Source: Algoriphagus boseongensis
Lineage (GTDB): Bacteria; Bacteroidota; Bacteroidia; Cytophagales; Cyclobacteriaceae
DNA: 64,000 nucleotides
NCBI RefSeq assembly: GCF_004362805.1
Contig: NZ_SNYF01000007.1
Location: 434,001-498,000 of the forward strand
Reading direction: 5' to 3'
Position numbers and translations under genes: made by a program. This document shows, piece after piece, positions 25,527 through 34,927 of this stretch; position 1 is the stretch's first letter; each line of letters opens with the position of its first letter. The notes below the pieces were generated by a model. The model did no database searches. It saw only the letters and a program-made list of their open reading frames with translations, and was not told the origin of the DNA.

Positions 25527-26219
25527 ATGAAAATTGCTAACGCATTAGTATTCGCAGGTTCTACATTAGCCATTTCTCTTTTGGCTGGATGTAAAGCAGG
25601 TGGTGATAATCCGGGGCTGGAATATTCCCCCCAGATGTATCATTCGGTTGCTTATGAGCCTTTGACTCAAATTAAAGACGAATCTCAAGGATCTTGGCTT
25701 TCTACCAGAGAGGATGGAAAAGGAGAATTTTTCAATTCCAACGTTTACAATCCTCATGGAATGAACATGAGAGAACCGGTAGAAAATACTGTTCCTAGAA
25801 ATAAAAACGGATACCTTCCTTATAGATTAAAAGCATTTGAACTGGAGCAAGCGGCATTGACTAAAAATCCTGTTCCTTCATCTGATCAAGTTTTGGCTGA
25901 TGGAGAGCGTCTTTATCTTCAATATTGCAATGCCTGCCACGGAACCAAAGGAATGGGTGATGGTAAAGCAGGTGAAGTTGTAGGTGGTGTGGCCAACCTT
26001 ACCGGTGGAGCTTACATCAATCTTCCAGAAGGTCATATTTTCCATGTTATCACGAAAGGAAAGGGTAGAATGGGAGCTCATGGTTCTCAAATCCCTGAGG
26101 AAAGCAGATGGAAAATCGTTCATTATGTCAAGCAAGTAATCCAAGGTCAAACTGCTGCGGCTGCTCCTGCACCTGCTGCTGAAGCTACTGCGGAATCAAC
26201 TGAAACCCCAGCTAATTAA
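25527..26219 (+). CDS. actE: Alternative complex III subunit ActE, monoheme cytochrome c lipoprotein
   Basis: 230 residues from the ATG at 25527. An upstream TTG at 25506 would overlap actD, but the signal peptide with lipobox LLAGC begins cleanly at MKIANALVF. The single heme site is CNACH, in YLQYCNACHGTKGMGDG, with a distal methionine likely in GRMGAHG. The C-terminus is a low-complexity Ala/Pro/Glu tail. It is a lipid-anchored cytochrome at the complex surface and a plausible electron donor to the oxidase. Confidence 0.93.
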   Translation: MKIANALVFAGSTLAISLLAGCKAGGDNPGLEYSPQMYHSVAYEPLTQIKDESQGSWLSTREDGKGEFFNSNVYNPHGMNMREPVENTVPRNKNGYLPYRLKAFELEQAALTKNPVPSSDQVLADGERLYLQYCNACHGTKGMGDGKAGEVVGGVANLTGGAYINLPEGHIFHVITKGKGRMGAHGSQIPEESRWKIVHYVKQVIQGQTAAAAPAPAAEATAESTETPAN

Positions 26220-26221
26220 TC

Positions 26222-27517
26222 ATGGCTCATCACGGCGAACATCATTATAATCTAGAGCAGCGATTTGACTTTACAGCTGCTACCAAAAAGTCGATCATGA
26301 CTGTTTTGGTAATCGGTGCGATTCTTTTGGGTATTGGTATTGTCCTAGCCATGACTGGTGGACATCATGAAGAAGCTGGAGAAGCTGGTGGACACGCATT
26401 CCACTGGTACGAGCGACTTTATGCAAACCTTTGGATCAACAACGTCTTCTTTACCGGTATCGCAATTGTAGGCGTTTTCTTCTTTGCAATTCAGTTTGCA
26501 GCGCAGGCAGGTTGGTCTACTCCGCTTTTAAGAGTTATGCTTTCATTTGGTAACTGGCTTCCAATTGCTGGTTTGCTGATGATTGCTACTTTCTTCCTTG
26601 CAAATCATGATTTGTTCCACTGGACTCACGCTTATCTTTTTGATCAGAATGATCCTCAGTATGACAAAATCATCGATGGAAAAGGAGCGTTCTTCTATTG
26701 GCCAATGGAAAAGGGGACTTTCCCAGTATTCTATATCGCCAGAATGGTTCTTTTCTTTGGATTCTGGGTTCTATTCTTCAATAAATTCAAGAAAATCTCA
26801 GATCAGGAAGATCAATTAGGTGGTACTTCCCATTGGTTCAAAATGAGAAGCTGGTCAGCTTACTTCTTGGTATTCTTTGCAGTTTCTTCTTCTATTTCTG
26901 CCTGGGACTGGGTGATGTCTATTGACACACACTGGTTCTCTACACTATTCGGTTGGTATGTATTTGCTTCCTGGTTTGTATCCGGTCTTTCAGCAATTAC
27001 GCTTCTAACAATTTTCCTTAAGGGAAGAGGATATTTGGAAATGGTTAACGAAAACCATGTGCATGACTTAGGTAAGTTCGTTTTCGGATTTTCTATCTTC
27101 TGGACTTACTTGTGGTTCTCTCAGTTTCTTTTGATTTACTATGCAAACATTCCTGAGGAATCTGTGTATTTCATCGAAAGATTATCCAGCGATGTTTATG
27201 GAGGATTTATTTTTGTTAACCTTGGTCTTAACTTTTTCCTTCCTTTCTTAGTTTTAATGACAAGAGATTCTAAGAGACATGGAGTTTTCCTAAAGTTAGT
27301 TTGTACAATCTTGTTGGTTGGTCACTGGGTAGATTTCTTCTTGATGATTCAGCCAGGTACTTTGGGTCACAATGGGGGTATTGGTTTCATGGAAGTAGGT
27401 ATGTTCTTGGTTTATGGGTCCGCGGTGGCGTTGGTTGTGTTAGGAGGGTTGGCTAAGAAAAACCTGATAGCGAAAAATCATCCAATGCTTGAAGAAAGCT
27501 ATCATCATCACATTTAA
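26222..27517 (+). CDS. actF: Alternative complex III subunit ActF, second NrfD-like membrane subunit
   Basis: 431 residues with about ten helices, paralogous to ActC. The N-terminus is His-rich (MAHHGEHHYN). The sequence contains MIATFFLANHDLFHWTH and SSISAWDWVMSIDTHWFST, typical of ActF. It is thought to complete the membrane arm and may contribute to a proton path. It starts two bases after actE and lies 24 bases before coxB. Confidence 0.95.
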   Translation: MAHHGEHHYNLEQRFDFTAATKKSIMTVLVIGAILLGIGIVLAMTGGHHEEAGEAGGHAFHWYERLYANLWINNVFFTGIAIVGVFFFAIQFAAQAGWSTPLLRVMLSFGNWLPIAGLLMIATFFLANHDLFHWTHAYLFDQNDPQYDKIIDGKGAFFYWPMEKGTFPVFYIARMVLFFGFWVLFFNKFKKISDQEDQLGGTSHWFKMRSWSAYFLVFFAVSSSISAWDWVMSIDTHWFSTLFGWYVFASWFVSGLSAITLLTIFLKGRGYLEMVNENHVHDLGKFVFGFSIFWTYLWFSQFLLIYYANIPEESVYFIERLSSDVYGGFIFVNLGLNFFLPFLVLMTRDSKRHGVFLKLVCTILLVGHWVDFFLMIQPGTLGHNGGIGFMEVGMFLVYGSAVALVVLGGLAKKNLIAKNHPMLEESYHHHI

Positions 27518-27541
27518 TTAATTATCCGAAAAAAATAAGAT

Positions 27542-28579
27542 ATGTACGGATTTCTGATTGGAGTTGGGGTTTTACTGTTACTATCCATTATTTGGATGGT
27601 TTACAGAATTCAGACCTTGGTGTCTGTAGTCAAAGGCTCAGACAAAAAAATTGCAACAGGCAGTAACAAGGTAAATGCGATTTTATTCGTTATTTTCCTA
27701 TTGGGTACTGGATTCCTGATGTTCTGGTATTCTATCAAAGAATTTGACAATTACCAGCTTCCGGTTGCTTCTGAGCACGGAGTGGTGACTGACAATCTTT
27801 TCTGGGTTACTATGGCAGTAACAGGTATTGTTTTCTTGATTACTCACATTTTGCTATTCATTTTCCCTTACAAGTATCAGTATAGAGAGGATAGAAAGGC
27901 AAGCTTCTATCCTGACAACAACAAGCTTGAAGTTATTTGGACAGCAGTTCCTGGTGTTGTTTTGGCGGTATTGGTTCTTACTGGCTGGATGGCTTGGTCT
28001 GATATCACTGCCCCTGCACCTGAAAAAGCCCATGTGGTTGAAATTATGGGTTATCAGTTTGCATGGGAAGTAAGATATCCTGGGAAAGACAATGTATTGG
28101 GAGATTATGATTATAGATTGATCACTGCTTCCAATTCTCATGGTATTGATTTTACTGATAAAAACTCTTTGGATGACTTCCCTTCTCCAAAAGTAGTTAT
28201 TCCAAAAGGTGAACCTGTTTTGTTCAAAATCAGAGCTCGTGACGTGTTGCACTCTGTTTTTGCACCTCACATGAGATTAAAAATGGATGCCGTCCCTGGT
28301 ATGCCAACTCGTTTCTGGTTTGTTCCTACCAAAACAACCGAAGAAATGAGAGCTGAACTGAATGATCCAGAATTTGAATATGAAATCGCTTGTACAGAAA
28401 TCTGTGGGCGTGGGCACTTCTCAATGAAGAAGGTGATAGAGGTAGTAGAGCCAGAAGCTTATCAAAAGTGGTTGGCAGAGCAGAAATCTTTCATTCAGCA
28501 GAATCCTTCCCTAGCGGAAAATTTGCCAGCTGAAACGAAAGAATTGGCAGAAATTCAATTGAGCGAAAGTAAAAAATAA
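27542..28579 (+). CDS. coxB: Cytochrome c oxidase subunit II
   Basis: 345 residues. Helices are near the N-terminus and at about 45-65, 85-110 and 140-160. The CuA cupredoxin domain has the upstream histidine in DVLHSVFAPH and the C-terminal ligands in CTEICGRGHFSM. There is no CxxCH, so no fused cytochrome c domain: this is an aa3-type rather than caa3-type subunit. It receives electrons at CuA, presumably directly from alternative complex III hemes. It precedes coxA by 10 bases. Confidence 0.95.
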   Translation: MYGFLIGVGVLLLLSIIWMVYRIQTLVSVVKGSDKKIATGSNKVNAILFVIFLLGTGFLMFWYSIKEFDNYQLPVASEHGVVTDNLFWVTMAVTGIVFLITHILLFIFPYKYQYREDRKASFYPDNNKLEVIWTAVPGVVLAVLVLTGWMAWSDITAPAPEKAHVVEIMGYQFAWEVRYPGKDNVLGDYDYRLITASNSHGIDFTDKNSLDDFPSPKVVIPKGEPVLFKIRARDVLHSVFAPHMRLKMDAVPGMPTRFWFVPTKTTEEMRAELNDPEFEYEIACTEICGRGHFSMKKVIEVVEPEAYQKWLAEQKSFIQQNPSLAENLPAETKELAEIQLSESKK

Positions 28580-28589
28580 ATTATAGGAT

Positions 28590-30476
28590 ATGGCTACAGC
28601 AACTGTCGCACATCATGAAGCAGCTTCTCACGATCATCACGATCATGAGCATCATGATAATTTTATAACGAAATATATCTTTACCCAGGATCATAAAATG
28701 ATCGGTAAGCAATTCCTTGTTACTGGTATTTTCTGGGCTATCATCGGTGGTTTTCTTTCCATCCTTTTCCGACTTCAATTAGGTTTTCCTGATATGAATT
28801 TGGAATTCCTTCGTCCTCTTTTGGGAGGTTGGATTGATGAGTCTGGAAAATTAGATCCTACTTTCTATCTAGCTTTGGTAACAATGCACGGTACCATCAT
28901 GGTATTCTTTGTATTGACAGCTGGTTTGAGTGGTACCTTCTCCAATTTCTTGATTCCTCTTCAGATTGGAGCAAGAGATATGGCTTCCGGATTTATGAAC
29001 ATGCTTTCTTACTGGTTCTTTTTCTTGTCCAGTGTGATCATGTTTATCTCTCTTTTCATTAAAACAGGTCCTGCAGGTGGTGGATGGGTTGTATATCCTC
29101 CTTTGTCTGCATTGGAGCAAGCTATTCCTGGTTCAGGTTTAGGTATGACCTTGTGGTTAGTAGCAATGACCTTCTTCATCGCATCGTCCTTGCTTGGAGG
29201 TATTAACTACATCACCACAGTGATCAACTTGAGAACAAAGGGTATGTCTTTCTCAAGACTTCCATTGACGATCTGGGCGTTTTTCTTGACTGCTGTTATC
29301 GGTCTATTATCATTCCCAGTATTGTTTGCAGCAGCTTTGTTGCTAGTATTCGATAGAAGCTTTGGAACTTCTTTCTATCTATCTGATATCTATGTAGCAG
29401 GTGAGGCTCTGCCAAATACGGGTGGTAGCGCAGTTTTGTATCAGCACTTGTTCTGGTTCTTAGGACACCCTGAAGTATATATCGTATTGCTTCCAGCATT
29501 GGGTATCACTTCTGAAGTAATCGCTACCAACTCTAGAAAGCCAATCTTTGGATATAAGGCAATGATCATTTCCATGTTGGGAATTACCATCCTTTCGTTC
29601 ATTGTATGGGCTCACCACATGTTCGTATCAGGAATGAACCCATTCTTAGGTTCAATCTTCATGTTCTTGACCTTGATCATTGCGGTACCATCTGCTGTAA
29701 AAGTATTTAACTACTTGACTACACTTTGGAGAGGTAACTTGGTGTTTACGCCTGGTATGTTGTTCTCTATTGGTCTAGTTTCCTTCTTTATCTCTGGAGG
29801 TTTGACAGGTATTTTCCTCGGAAATTCCGCAATTGATATCCAACTTCATGATACTTACTTCGTAGTGGCTCACTTCCACTTGGTAATGGGCTCTGCTTCT
29901 TTCTTCGGTTTGATGGCAGGTGTTTACCATTGGTTCCCTAAGATGTTTGGTAGAATGATGGATGCTAGATTGGGTTATGTCCACTTCTGGTTAACCTTTA
30001 CTGGTGTATACTTGGTGTTCTTCCCAATGCACTACATCGGTATTGCAGGTTTCCCAAGAAGATATTATTCCTGGACGAACTTTGAGTTCTCCAACATGTA
30101 CACTGACTTGAACATGTTTGTTTCTGTGGCAGCGATCATCACTTTCGCAGCTCAGTTCATCTTCCTTTTCAACTTCTTCTACAGCATGTACAGAGGAAGA
30201 AAAGCAACATTGAATCCATGGAGATCAAATACTTTGGAGTGGACTACGCCTTTGCACCCAGGTCATGGAAACTGGCCAGGAGAAATACCTACCGTGTACA
30301 GATGGCCTTATGACTACTCTAAGCCAGGTGCTGCTGAGGACTTCATTCCTCAGACTGTTCCTCTTTCTCAAACCCCTGAATCCAATCTTCCTCATGAGCA
30401 AGAATTGGTGAAGATGGAATTGGAAATCATGAAAGATGAGGAGCAGGTTTTGGTAGCTAATGAATCCAAACATTGA
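28590..30476 (+). CDS. coxA: Cytochrome c oxidase subunit I
   Basis: 628 residues and 12 membrane helices. All heme-copper ligands are visible: HGTIMVFF (heme a), WFLGHPEVYIVLLP (CuB His with the cross-linked Tyr), WAHHMFVSG (two CuB His), and HDTYFVVAHFHLVMG (heme a3 and heme a His). The Tyr in GHPEVY marks an A-type oxidase. The N-terminus is very His-rich (about ten His in the first 25 residues), which may bind metal. It reduces O2 to water and pumps protons. Its last 17 bases overlap ctaA. Confidence 0.97.
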   Translation: MATATVAHHEAASHDHHDHEHHDNFITKYIFTQDHKMIGKQFLVTGIFWAIIGGFLSILFRLQLGFPDMNLEFLRPLLGGWIDESGKLDPTFYLALVTMHGTIMVFFVLTAGLSGTFSNFLIPLQIGARDMASGFMNMLSYWFFFLSSVIMFISLFIKTGPAGGGWVVYPPLSALEQAIPGSGLGMTLWLVAMTFFIASSLLGGINYITTVINLRTKGMSFSRLPLTIWAFFLTAVIGLLSFPVLFAAALLLVFDRSFGTSFYLSDIYVAGEALPNTGGSAVLYQHLFWFLGHPEVYIVLLPALGITSEVIATNSRKPIFGYKAMIISMLGITILSFIVWAHHMFVSGMNPFLGSIFMFLTLIIAVPSAVKVFNYLTTLWRGNLVFTPGMLFSIGLVSFFISGGLTGIFLGNSAIDIQLHDTYFVVAHFHLVMGSASFFGLMAGVYHWFPKMFGRMMDARLGYVHFWLTFTGVYLVFFPMHYIGIAGFPRRYYSWTNFEFSNMYTDLNMFVSVAAIITFAAQFIFLFNFFYSMYRGRKATLNPWRSNTLEWTTPLHPGHGNWPGEIPTVYRWPYDYSKPGAAEDFIPQTVPLSQTPESNLPHEQELVKMELEIMKDEEQVLVANESKH

Positions 30477-31530
30477 TAAATCTTTAAACAGCTTCCGCCG
30501 AACTTCCTTTGTTACGGTGGTAGCTGTTTATTTCCTGATATTGGTCGGAGGGATTGTCCGAAGTACCGGTTCCGGTATGGGATGTCCCGATTGGCCGAAA
30601 TGCTTTGGGAGTGTGATCCCACCTACTAGTGTGAATCAGCTCCCATTAGACTATCAGGAGAAATATCTGGCAATCCGCCTGGCTAAAAACGAAAGGTTTG
30701 TAGCATTACTTGAAAAGTTGGGCTTCACAGAGACTGCAGAAGCAATAGCCAATGACAAGTCCATTTTGGTAGAGGAGGAGTTTAATGCAGTGAAAACCTG
30801 GATTGAATATCTGAATCGCCTTGTTGGAGTTGTAATTGGATTGTTGATAGTTCAAACAGTCTGGAAATCCTTGAAACTACGAAATGTTGATCCTTGGATT
30901 TTCATCTACTCTATCATCGCCTTGATTCTTGTTGTTTTCACAGCTTGGATAGGGTCAATTGTAGTTTCGACTAACCTTCTAGCCTGGATGATTACTTTCC
31001 ATATGCTGTTGGCATTGGGAGTAGTTGCATTTCTATTGCTAGCCAACCATCGGTCTGAGCGTTTGGATCGTCAACATGGGGTGAAAATGGAAGTGCCAAG
31101 GAAAGTTCAGACCATTTTGATATTGGGTACGATCCTAATGTTGATTCAGGTGGTTTTGGGAACTCAAGTCCGGGAGCAAATTGATCGAATTTCCTTTTCA
31201 TTAGGAGGATTGCTTCGAGAAGAATGGGTAGAAAGAGTAGGGGTGAATTTTCTTATTCACAGATCCTTTTCTCTTCTTCTTCTATCTATTCACGGATTGT
31301 ACTTCTTTTGGGCTTTCAAATTCACGGTTAGAAAGACAAAAGTTAATCTGTGGAGTCAAGTATTAATAGGACTTATCATCCTTGAAATAGCGACAGGTAT
31401 GTCGATGGCTTACTTCGGTATTCCAGCCTTCCTTCAACCTGTTCATCTTTTGTTGGGGTCCTTGATTTTGGGAGTTGAATTCGTTTTGATTCTCCAGCTT
31501 AAAGATCACATTCAGTTTAAGATTAATTAG
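30460..31530 (+). CDS. ctaA: Heme A synthase
   Basis: 356 residues with eight membrane helices. The family motif GGIVRSTGSGMGCPDWPKCFG is visible near the N-terminus in shortened form (GGIVRSTGSGMGCPDWP), as are heme-ligand histidines in ITFHMLLALG and LIHRSFSLLLLSIHG. It oxidises heme O to heme A for coxA. A charged insert after the first helix is typical of the Bacteroidota type. It starts inside coxA (17-base overlap) and is followed by ctaB after eight bases. Confidence 0.95.
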   Translation: MNPNIDKSLNSFRRTSFVTVVAVYFLILVGGIVRSTGSGMGCPDWPKCFGSVIPPTSVNQLPLDYQEKYLAIRLAKNERFVALLEKLGFTETAEAIANDKSILVEEEFNAVKTWIEYLNRLVGVVIGLLIVQTVWKSLKLRNVDPWIFIYSIIALILVVFTAWIGSIVVSTNLLAWMITFHMLLALGVVAFLLLANHRSERLDRQHGVKMEVPRKVQTILILGTILMLIQVVLGTQVREQIDRISFSLGGLLREEWVERVGVNFLIHRSFSLLLLSIHGLYFFWAFKFTVRKTKVNLWSQVLIGLIILEIATGMSMAYFGIPAFLQPVHLLLGSLILGVEFVLILQLKDHIQFKIN

Positions 31531-31538
31531 AAAATAAA

Positions 31539-32444
31539 ATGAGGACAGTTAATGTAACTGACCATTCACTTTCAACCTTTATTCTATCAAGAGTAAAGGC
31601 ATATTCTGACCTGATTAAGGTTAGGCTTTCTGCTTTGGTTACCTTCTCAGCCGTTTTCGGCTTTATTTTAGGTGATCGGGGAGTAAGTTTTGGCTGGTCT
31701 GGATTCTTAGGATTAGCCTTGGGTGGATTCCTGATTTCGGGTGCTTCTGGCGCTGCAAATGAAATCATGGAAAGAGACTTGGATAAGCTAATGAAGCGTA
31801 CCCAGAACAGACCACTTCCGCTTCAGATTATTTCCCTTCAGGAAGCCTATTGGTTCACATCGCTGGTAGCTTTGCTTGGAATCACTCTGCTTTGGGTATT
31901 CACTAATCCTTTGACTACCTGGCTTGGAGTATTGAGCATGGTACTTTACGTATTTGCTTACACCCCGTTAAAGAGAGTTGGACCAATCGCAGTATTCGTT
32001 GGAGCTATTCCTGGAGCAATGCCTCCATTATTAGGTTGGACGGCTGCTACAGGTGCAATTTCCCATGAAGCCTTAATCATCTTTGGAATTCAGTTTATTT
32101 GGCAATTCCCTCATTTCTGGGCCATAGCTTGGGTGAGCGATGAAGATTATAAAAGAGCTGGATTTAAGCTTTTGCCAAGTGGTGGCGGTCAGGATTTGAA
32201 TACTGCTATTCAAATCATGATTTACACGCTGTTCCTACTTCCTCTCGGTCTATTGCCTACTTATTTTGGATTGACTGGCCTTAATTCTGGTATTGTTGCC
32301 ACGATTTGCGGGGTTTTGTTTTTGGCTCAAACATTCTCCTTGATGAGAGATTGTTCAAGAAAATCAGCTTTGAAAATCATGTTTGGTTCTTTTCTCTATC
32401 TACCGATAGTGCAGATTGCCTATTTACTGGATAAAATGCCTTAA
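31539..32444 (+). CDS. ctaB: Protoheme IX farnesyltransferase (heme O synthase)
   Basis: 301 residues with about nine helices. The prenyl-diphosphate motif is intact in AANEIMERDLDKLMKRTQNR (N-x3-D-x3-D pattern) and the second motif is in FWAIAWVSDEDYKRAG. It adds the farnesyl tail to heme B. With ctaA it makes heme A on site for the oxidase encoded by the flanking genes. It lies three bases before coxC. Confidence 0.96.
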   Translation: MRTVNVTDHSLSTFILSRVKAYSDLIKVRLSALVTFSAVFGFILGDRGVSFGWSGFLGLALGGFLISGASGAANEIMERDLDKLMKRTQNRPLPLQIISLQEAYWFTSLVALLGITLLWVFTNPLTTWLGVLSMVLYVFAYTPLKRVGPIAVFVGAIPGAMPPLLGWTAATGAISHEALIIFGIQFIWQFPHFWAIAWVSDEDYKRAGFKLLPSGGGQDLNTAIQIMIYTLFLLPLGLLPTYFGLTGLNSGIVATICGVLFLAQTFSLMRDCSRKSALKIMFGSFLYLPIVQIAYLLDKMP

Positions 32445-32447
32445 GAA

Positions 32448-33029
32448 ATGGAAAGAGAATTAAAGTATATCGATATAGTCGAGCAGCCGATCAGCATGCA
32501 TCCTAAGAAGTTTGCATTGTGGCTGTTTATGGTCACTGTGGTAATGCTTTTTGCTGCCTGGACCAGTGCTTATATAGTTCGTCAAGCTGAAGGAAATTGG
32601 CTGGAATATGATCTTCCTGAAATATTCTGGTTTACTTCTGGAGTGGTGGTTTTAAGTTCTGCTTTTTTGCAATGGGCTTATTACTCAGCAAAGAAAGATA
32701 ACATGACCAATGTGAGAATCGGGATGGTAATTACCGTAATCCTTGGAGCAGTTTTCTTAGTAGGGCAGTGGTATAGTTGGGTAGCTTTAGTGGACAGAGA
32801 AGTCTTCTTTGTAGGTAATCCTGCCGGATCTTTCCTCTATGTCATTACAGGAATGCACGCATTACACTTAATCAGTGGTTTAATATTTCTGATTATTGTG
32901 CTAATTTCGAGCTTCAGACTTAAGGTCCATTCCCAATCCATGAACACCATGGAAATGGCCACAACTTACTGGCACTTCTTGGGAGGACTTTGGCTCTACT
33001 TGTTTATGTTTTTGCTATTGAATCATTAA
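32448..33029 (+). CDS. coxC: Cytochrome c oxidase subunit III, first copy
   Basis: 193 residues with five helices. Subunit III landmarks include HPKKFALWLFMVTVVMLFAA, GMHALHLISGL and the terminal TYWHFLGGLWLYLF. It stabilises the proton-pumping core and the O2 channel. It is shorter than the neighbouring second copy; both carry the family's ending YWHF(L/V)...W. Tandem subunit III genes of unequal length are typical of Bacteroidota aa3 operons, and both products may be present in one complex. Confidence 0.92.
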   Translation: MERELKYIDIVEQPISMHPKKFALWLFMVTVVMLFAAWTSAYIVRQAEGNWLEYDLPEIFWFTSGVVVLSSAFLQWAYYSAKKDNMTNVRIGMVITVILGAVFLVGQWYSWVALVDREVFFVGNPAGSFLYVITGMHALHLISGLIFLIIVLISSFRLKVHSQSMNTMEMATTYWHFLGGLWLYLFMFLLLNH

Positions 33030-33057
33030 AATAAAACCTGGTACAAATCAATAATTT

Positions 33058-33834
33058 ATGTCTGCGCATTCTACTGCTATAGGAGTAAGCTCGAAAAGAG
33101 GCGTTTGGGGTGGAGGTAACGAACCCCTGAAAGCTAGCTATGGAAAACTCATGATGTGGTTTTTCCTGCTCTCCGACATTTTCACTTTCACTGCGTTTTT
33201 GATCACCTATTTGGCGATTAGAGTTAGTTACCCAGCTTATGCAGGGTCTTTGGATTCTTTCACAGGATCTAATGAATACTGGCCAGTTCCTGAATTGGTG
33301 TTTGAGGCTGTTCCATTCCTTCACGGAATTCACGCTCCTCTAATTTTCGTAGGTATCATGACCTTTGTTTTGATCTCCAGTTCCGTAACCATGGTATTGG
33401 CAGTAGAAGCTGGTCACAGAAATGATAGAGGAGATGTAGTTAAGTGGATGCTTTGGACTATGCTTGGAGGTATTACTTTCTTGAGTTGCCAAGCTTGGGA
33501 ATGGAATCACTTCATCCATGGAACTGAAGGCGGATCTGTTTTGACCTATATTAACTCTATCGGCCAAAATGTAACAGAAACCGTATTTGGAGCCAATTTG
33601 GTCGTAAATGAATATGGACCGCCTGCGTTCGCACAATTGTTCTTCTTCATTACTGGTTTCCATGGATTCCACGTAACCATTGGTGTGGTACTTCTCTTCT
33701 TAGCCTTCTATCAGGCGGCTGTTGGAGTATATGACAAAAGAGGCCATTATGAAATGATCGAAAAGATCGGACTCTACTGGCACTTTGTTGACCTAGTTTG
33801 GGTATTTGTGTTTACTTTGTTCTACTTGATCTAA
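33058..33834 (+). CDS. Cytochrome c oxidase subunit III, second copy
   Basis: 258 residues and six to seven helices. KLMMWFFLLSDIFTFTAFL, FITGFHGFHVTIGV and the ending GLYWHFVDLVWVFVFTLFYL identify subunit III. It is a paralog of the preceding gene with an extra loop of about 60 residues (near 65-85 and 165-195), and lies 28 bases downstream. I leave the symbol blank because two genes compete for coxC. Confidence 0.92.
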   Translation: MSAHSTAIGVSSKRGVWGGGNEPLKASYGKLMMWFFLLSDIFTFTAFLITYLAIRVSYPAYAGSLDSFTGSNEYWPVPELVFEAVPFLHGIHAPLIFVGIMTFVLISSSVTMVLAVEAGHRNDRGDVVKWMLWTMLGGITFLSCQAWEWNHFIHGTEGGSVLTYINSIGQNVTETVFGANLVVNEYGPPAFAQLFFFITGFHGFHVTIGVVLLFLAFYQAAVGVYDKRGHYEMIEKIGLYWHFVDLVWVFVFTLFYLI

Positions 33835-33854
33835 GCGTTCAAAAATTTTGAAAT

Positions 33855-34184
33855 ATGGAAATCCAAGAAAATAAATCAACTCTCCAAGTTGAGCCTAGAA
33901 ACGAGGAGAAAGTAAAGAAAATCTGGAAAACCGCCGGAATCCTTTTGGCGATCACGGTAGTTGAATTTATCATGGCATTCACTCTTCCAAGAGGCCTGAT
34001 TCTTTACGCACTGTTTATCATTCTAACTGTGTGGAAAGCAAAATACATCATGATGGAATTTATGCACTTGGGCGACGAAGTGAAGCCTTTGTTCTATTCT
34101 ATCATCGTTCCTTTGATCTTCTTGGTTTGGTTGCTGATTGCTCTCGCCAAAGAAGGAACTGATATTTTCATGTTGCGTTGGTAA
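33855..34184 (+). CDS. coxD: Cytochrome c oxidase subunit IV family protein
   Basis: 109 residues: a soluble 25-residue N-terminus and three helices (about 27-47, 50-65 and 83-103). The central KAKYIMMEFMHLGDE is typical of the bacterial subunit IV (CtaF/CoxD) family. It is an assembly or stability subunit without cofactors. It ends the oxidase structural genes and is followed by a terminator before the SCO gene. Confidence 0.85.
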   Translation: MEIQENKSTLQVEPRNEEKVKKIWKTAGILLAITVVEFIMAFTLPRGLILYALFIILTVWKAKYIMMEFMHLGDEVKPLFYSIIVPLIFLVWLLIALAKEGTDIFMLRW

Positions 34185-34204
34185 AAATCCATTCAATTTG
34201 ATAA

Positions 34205-34244
34205 AAAAAGTGGGTTGGGGTGAATCACTTCAACCCGCTTTTTT
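34205..34244 (+). terminator. Terminator after the oxidase structural genes
   Basis: AAAAAGTGGGTTG (34205-34217) pairs with CAACCCGCTTTTT (34231-34243) with one G-U pair. The inner part can pair further, and a T run forms the end. It may be partial, allowing lower expression of the SCO/DUF420 genes that begin 15 bases later. Confidence 0.85.
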
Positions 34245-34258
34245 GTTACTAGGCTATT

Positions 34259-34927
34259 ATGCGAAGTTTAAGAATTCTCCAAGGTCTTGTCCTGGTTTGT
34301 ATTCTATTGATTCCAGTTCTGATTTTCATGTTTCTCAGAGGATTTGGAAAAAATGAATACGATTTACCCATCTATTTCCAAAACGGCGTAGATAATCCCT
34401 TTCAGGAATGTCCAGCCACTGATACCACCCAACATTACATTCCCGAATTTTCCTTTGTCAATCAGGAAGGGAAATCTGTAGGCAGAAGCCAAATGGAAGG
34501 AAAAATTACCATTGTTGACTTTTTCTTTACTTCCTGTCCATCTATCTGTCCGATCATGTCCAAAGAGATGGAACGGGTAAATGATATGTTCAGAGATGAG
34601 GATCAGGTGCAAATTATGTCCATCAGTATTGACCCGGAATATGATACTCCTGAGATTTTAAAAGAGTATGCAGATCGGCATAATGCGATTCCCGGGAAAT
34701 GGCATTTTCTCTCGGGACCAAAGGAGGAAACGTATCAACTTGCCCGATGCGGATTTGTTATCCCAACTATAGATGGAAATGGTGTTCCAGATGACTTTGT
34801 TCACACCGATAAATTCATGCTAATTGATGAGTTAGGGAGAATTAGGGGCTATTATAGCGGAACAAATCGTGAAGATGTTGATTTATTAATGTTGGAAACA
34901 AAAGTCTTGTTGCATGGAAAAAAGTAA
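34259..34927 (+). CDS. SCO1/SenC family copper chaperone
   Basis: 222 residues: an N-terminal membrane anchor (residues 5-28) and a thioredoxin-fold domain with the copper-binding CPSICP and a later histidine in DDFVHTDKFML. It delivers copper to CuA of CoxB and keeps its cysteines reduced. It starts just after a terminator and overlaps the next gene by 14 bases. Its position beside the oxidase supports this role. Confidence 0.94.
   Translation: MRSLRILQGLVLVCILLIPVLIFMFLRGFGKNEYDLPIYFQNGVDNPFQECPATDTTQHYIPEFSFVNQEGKSVGRSQMEGKITIVDFFFTSCPSICPIMSKEMERVNDMFRDEDQVQIMSISIDPEYDTPEILKEYADRHNAIPGKWHFLSGPKEETYQLARCGFVIPTIDGNGVPDDFVHTDKFMLIDELGRIRGYYSGTNREDVDLLMLETKVLLHGKK

Noticed and set aside
34138..34356. 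Plus-strand 72-codon frame bridging subunit IV and SCO genes
   Set aside because: It crosses a strong terminator and overlaps two real genes in another frame.
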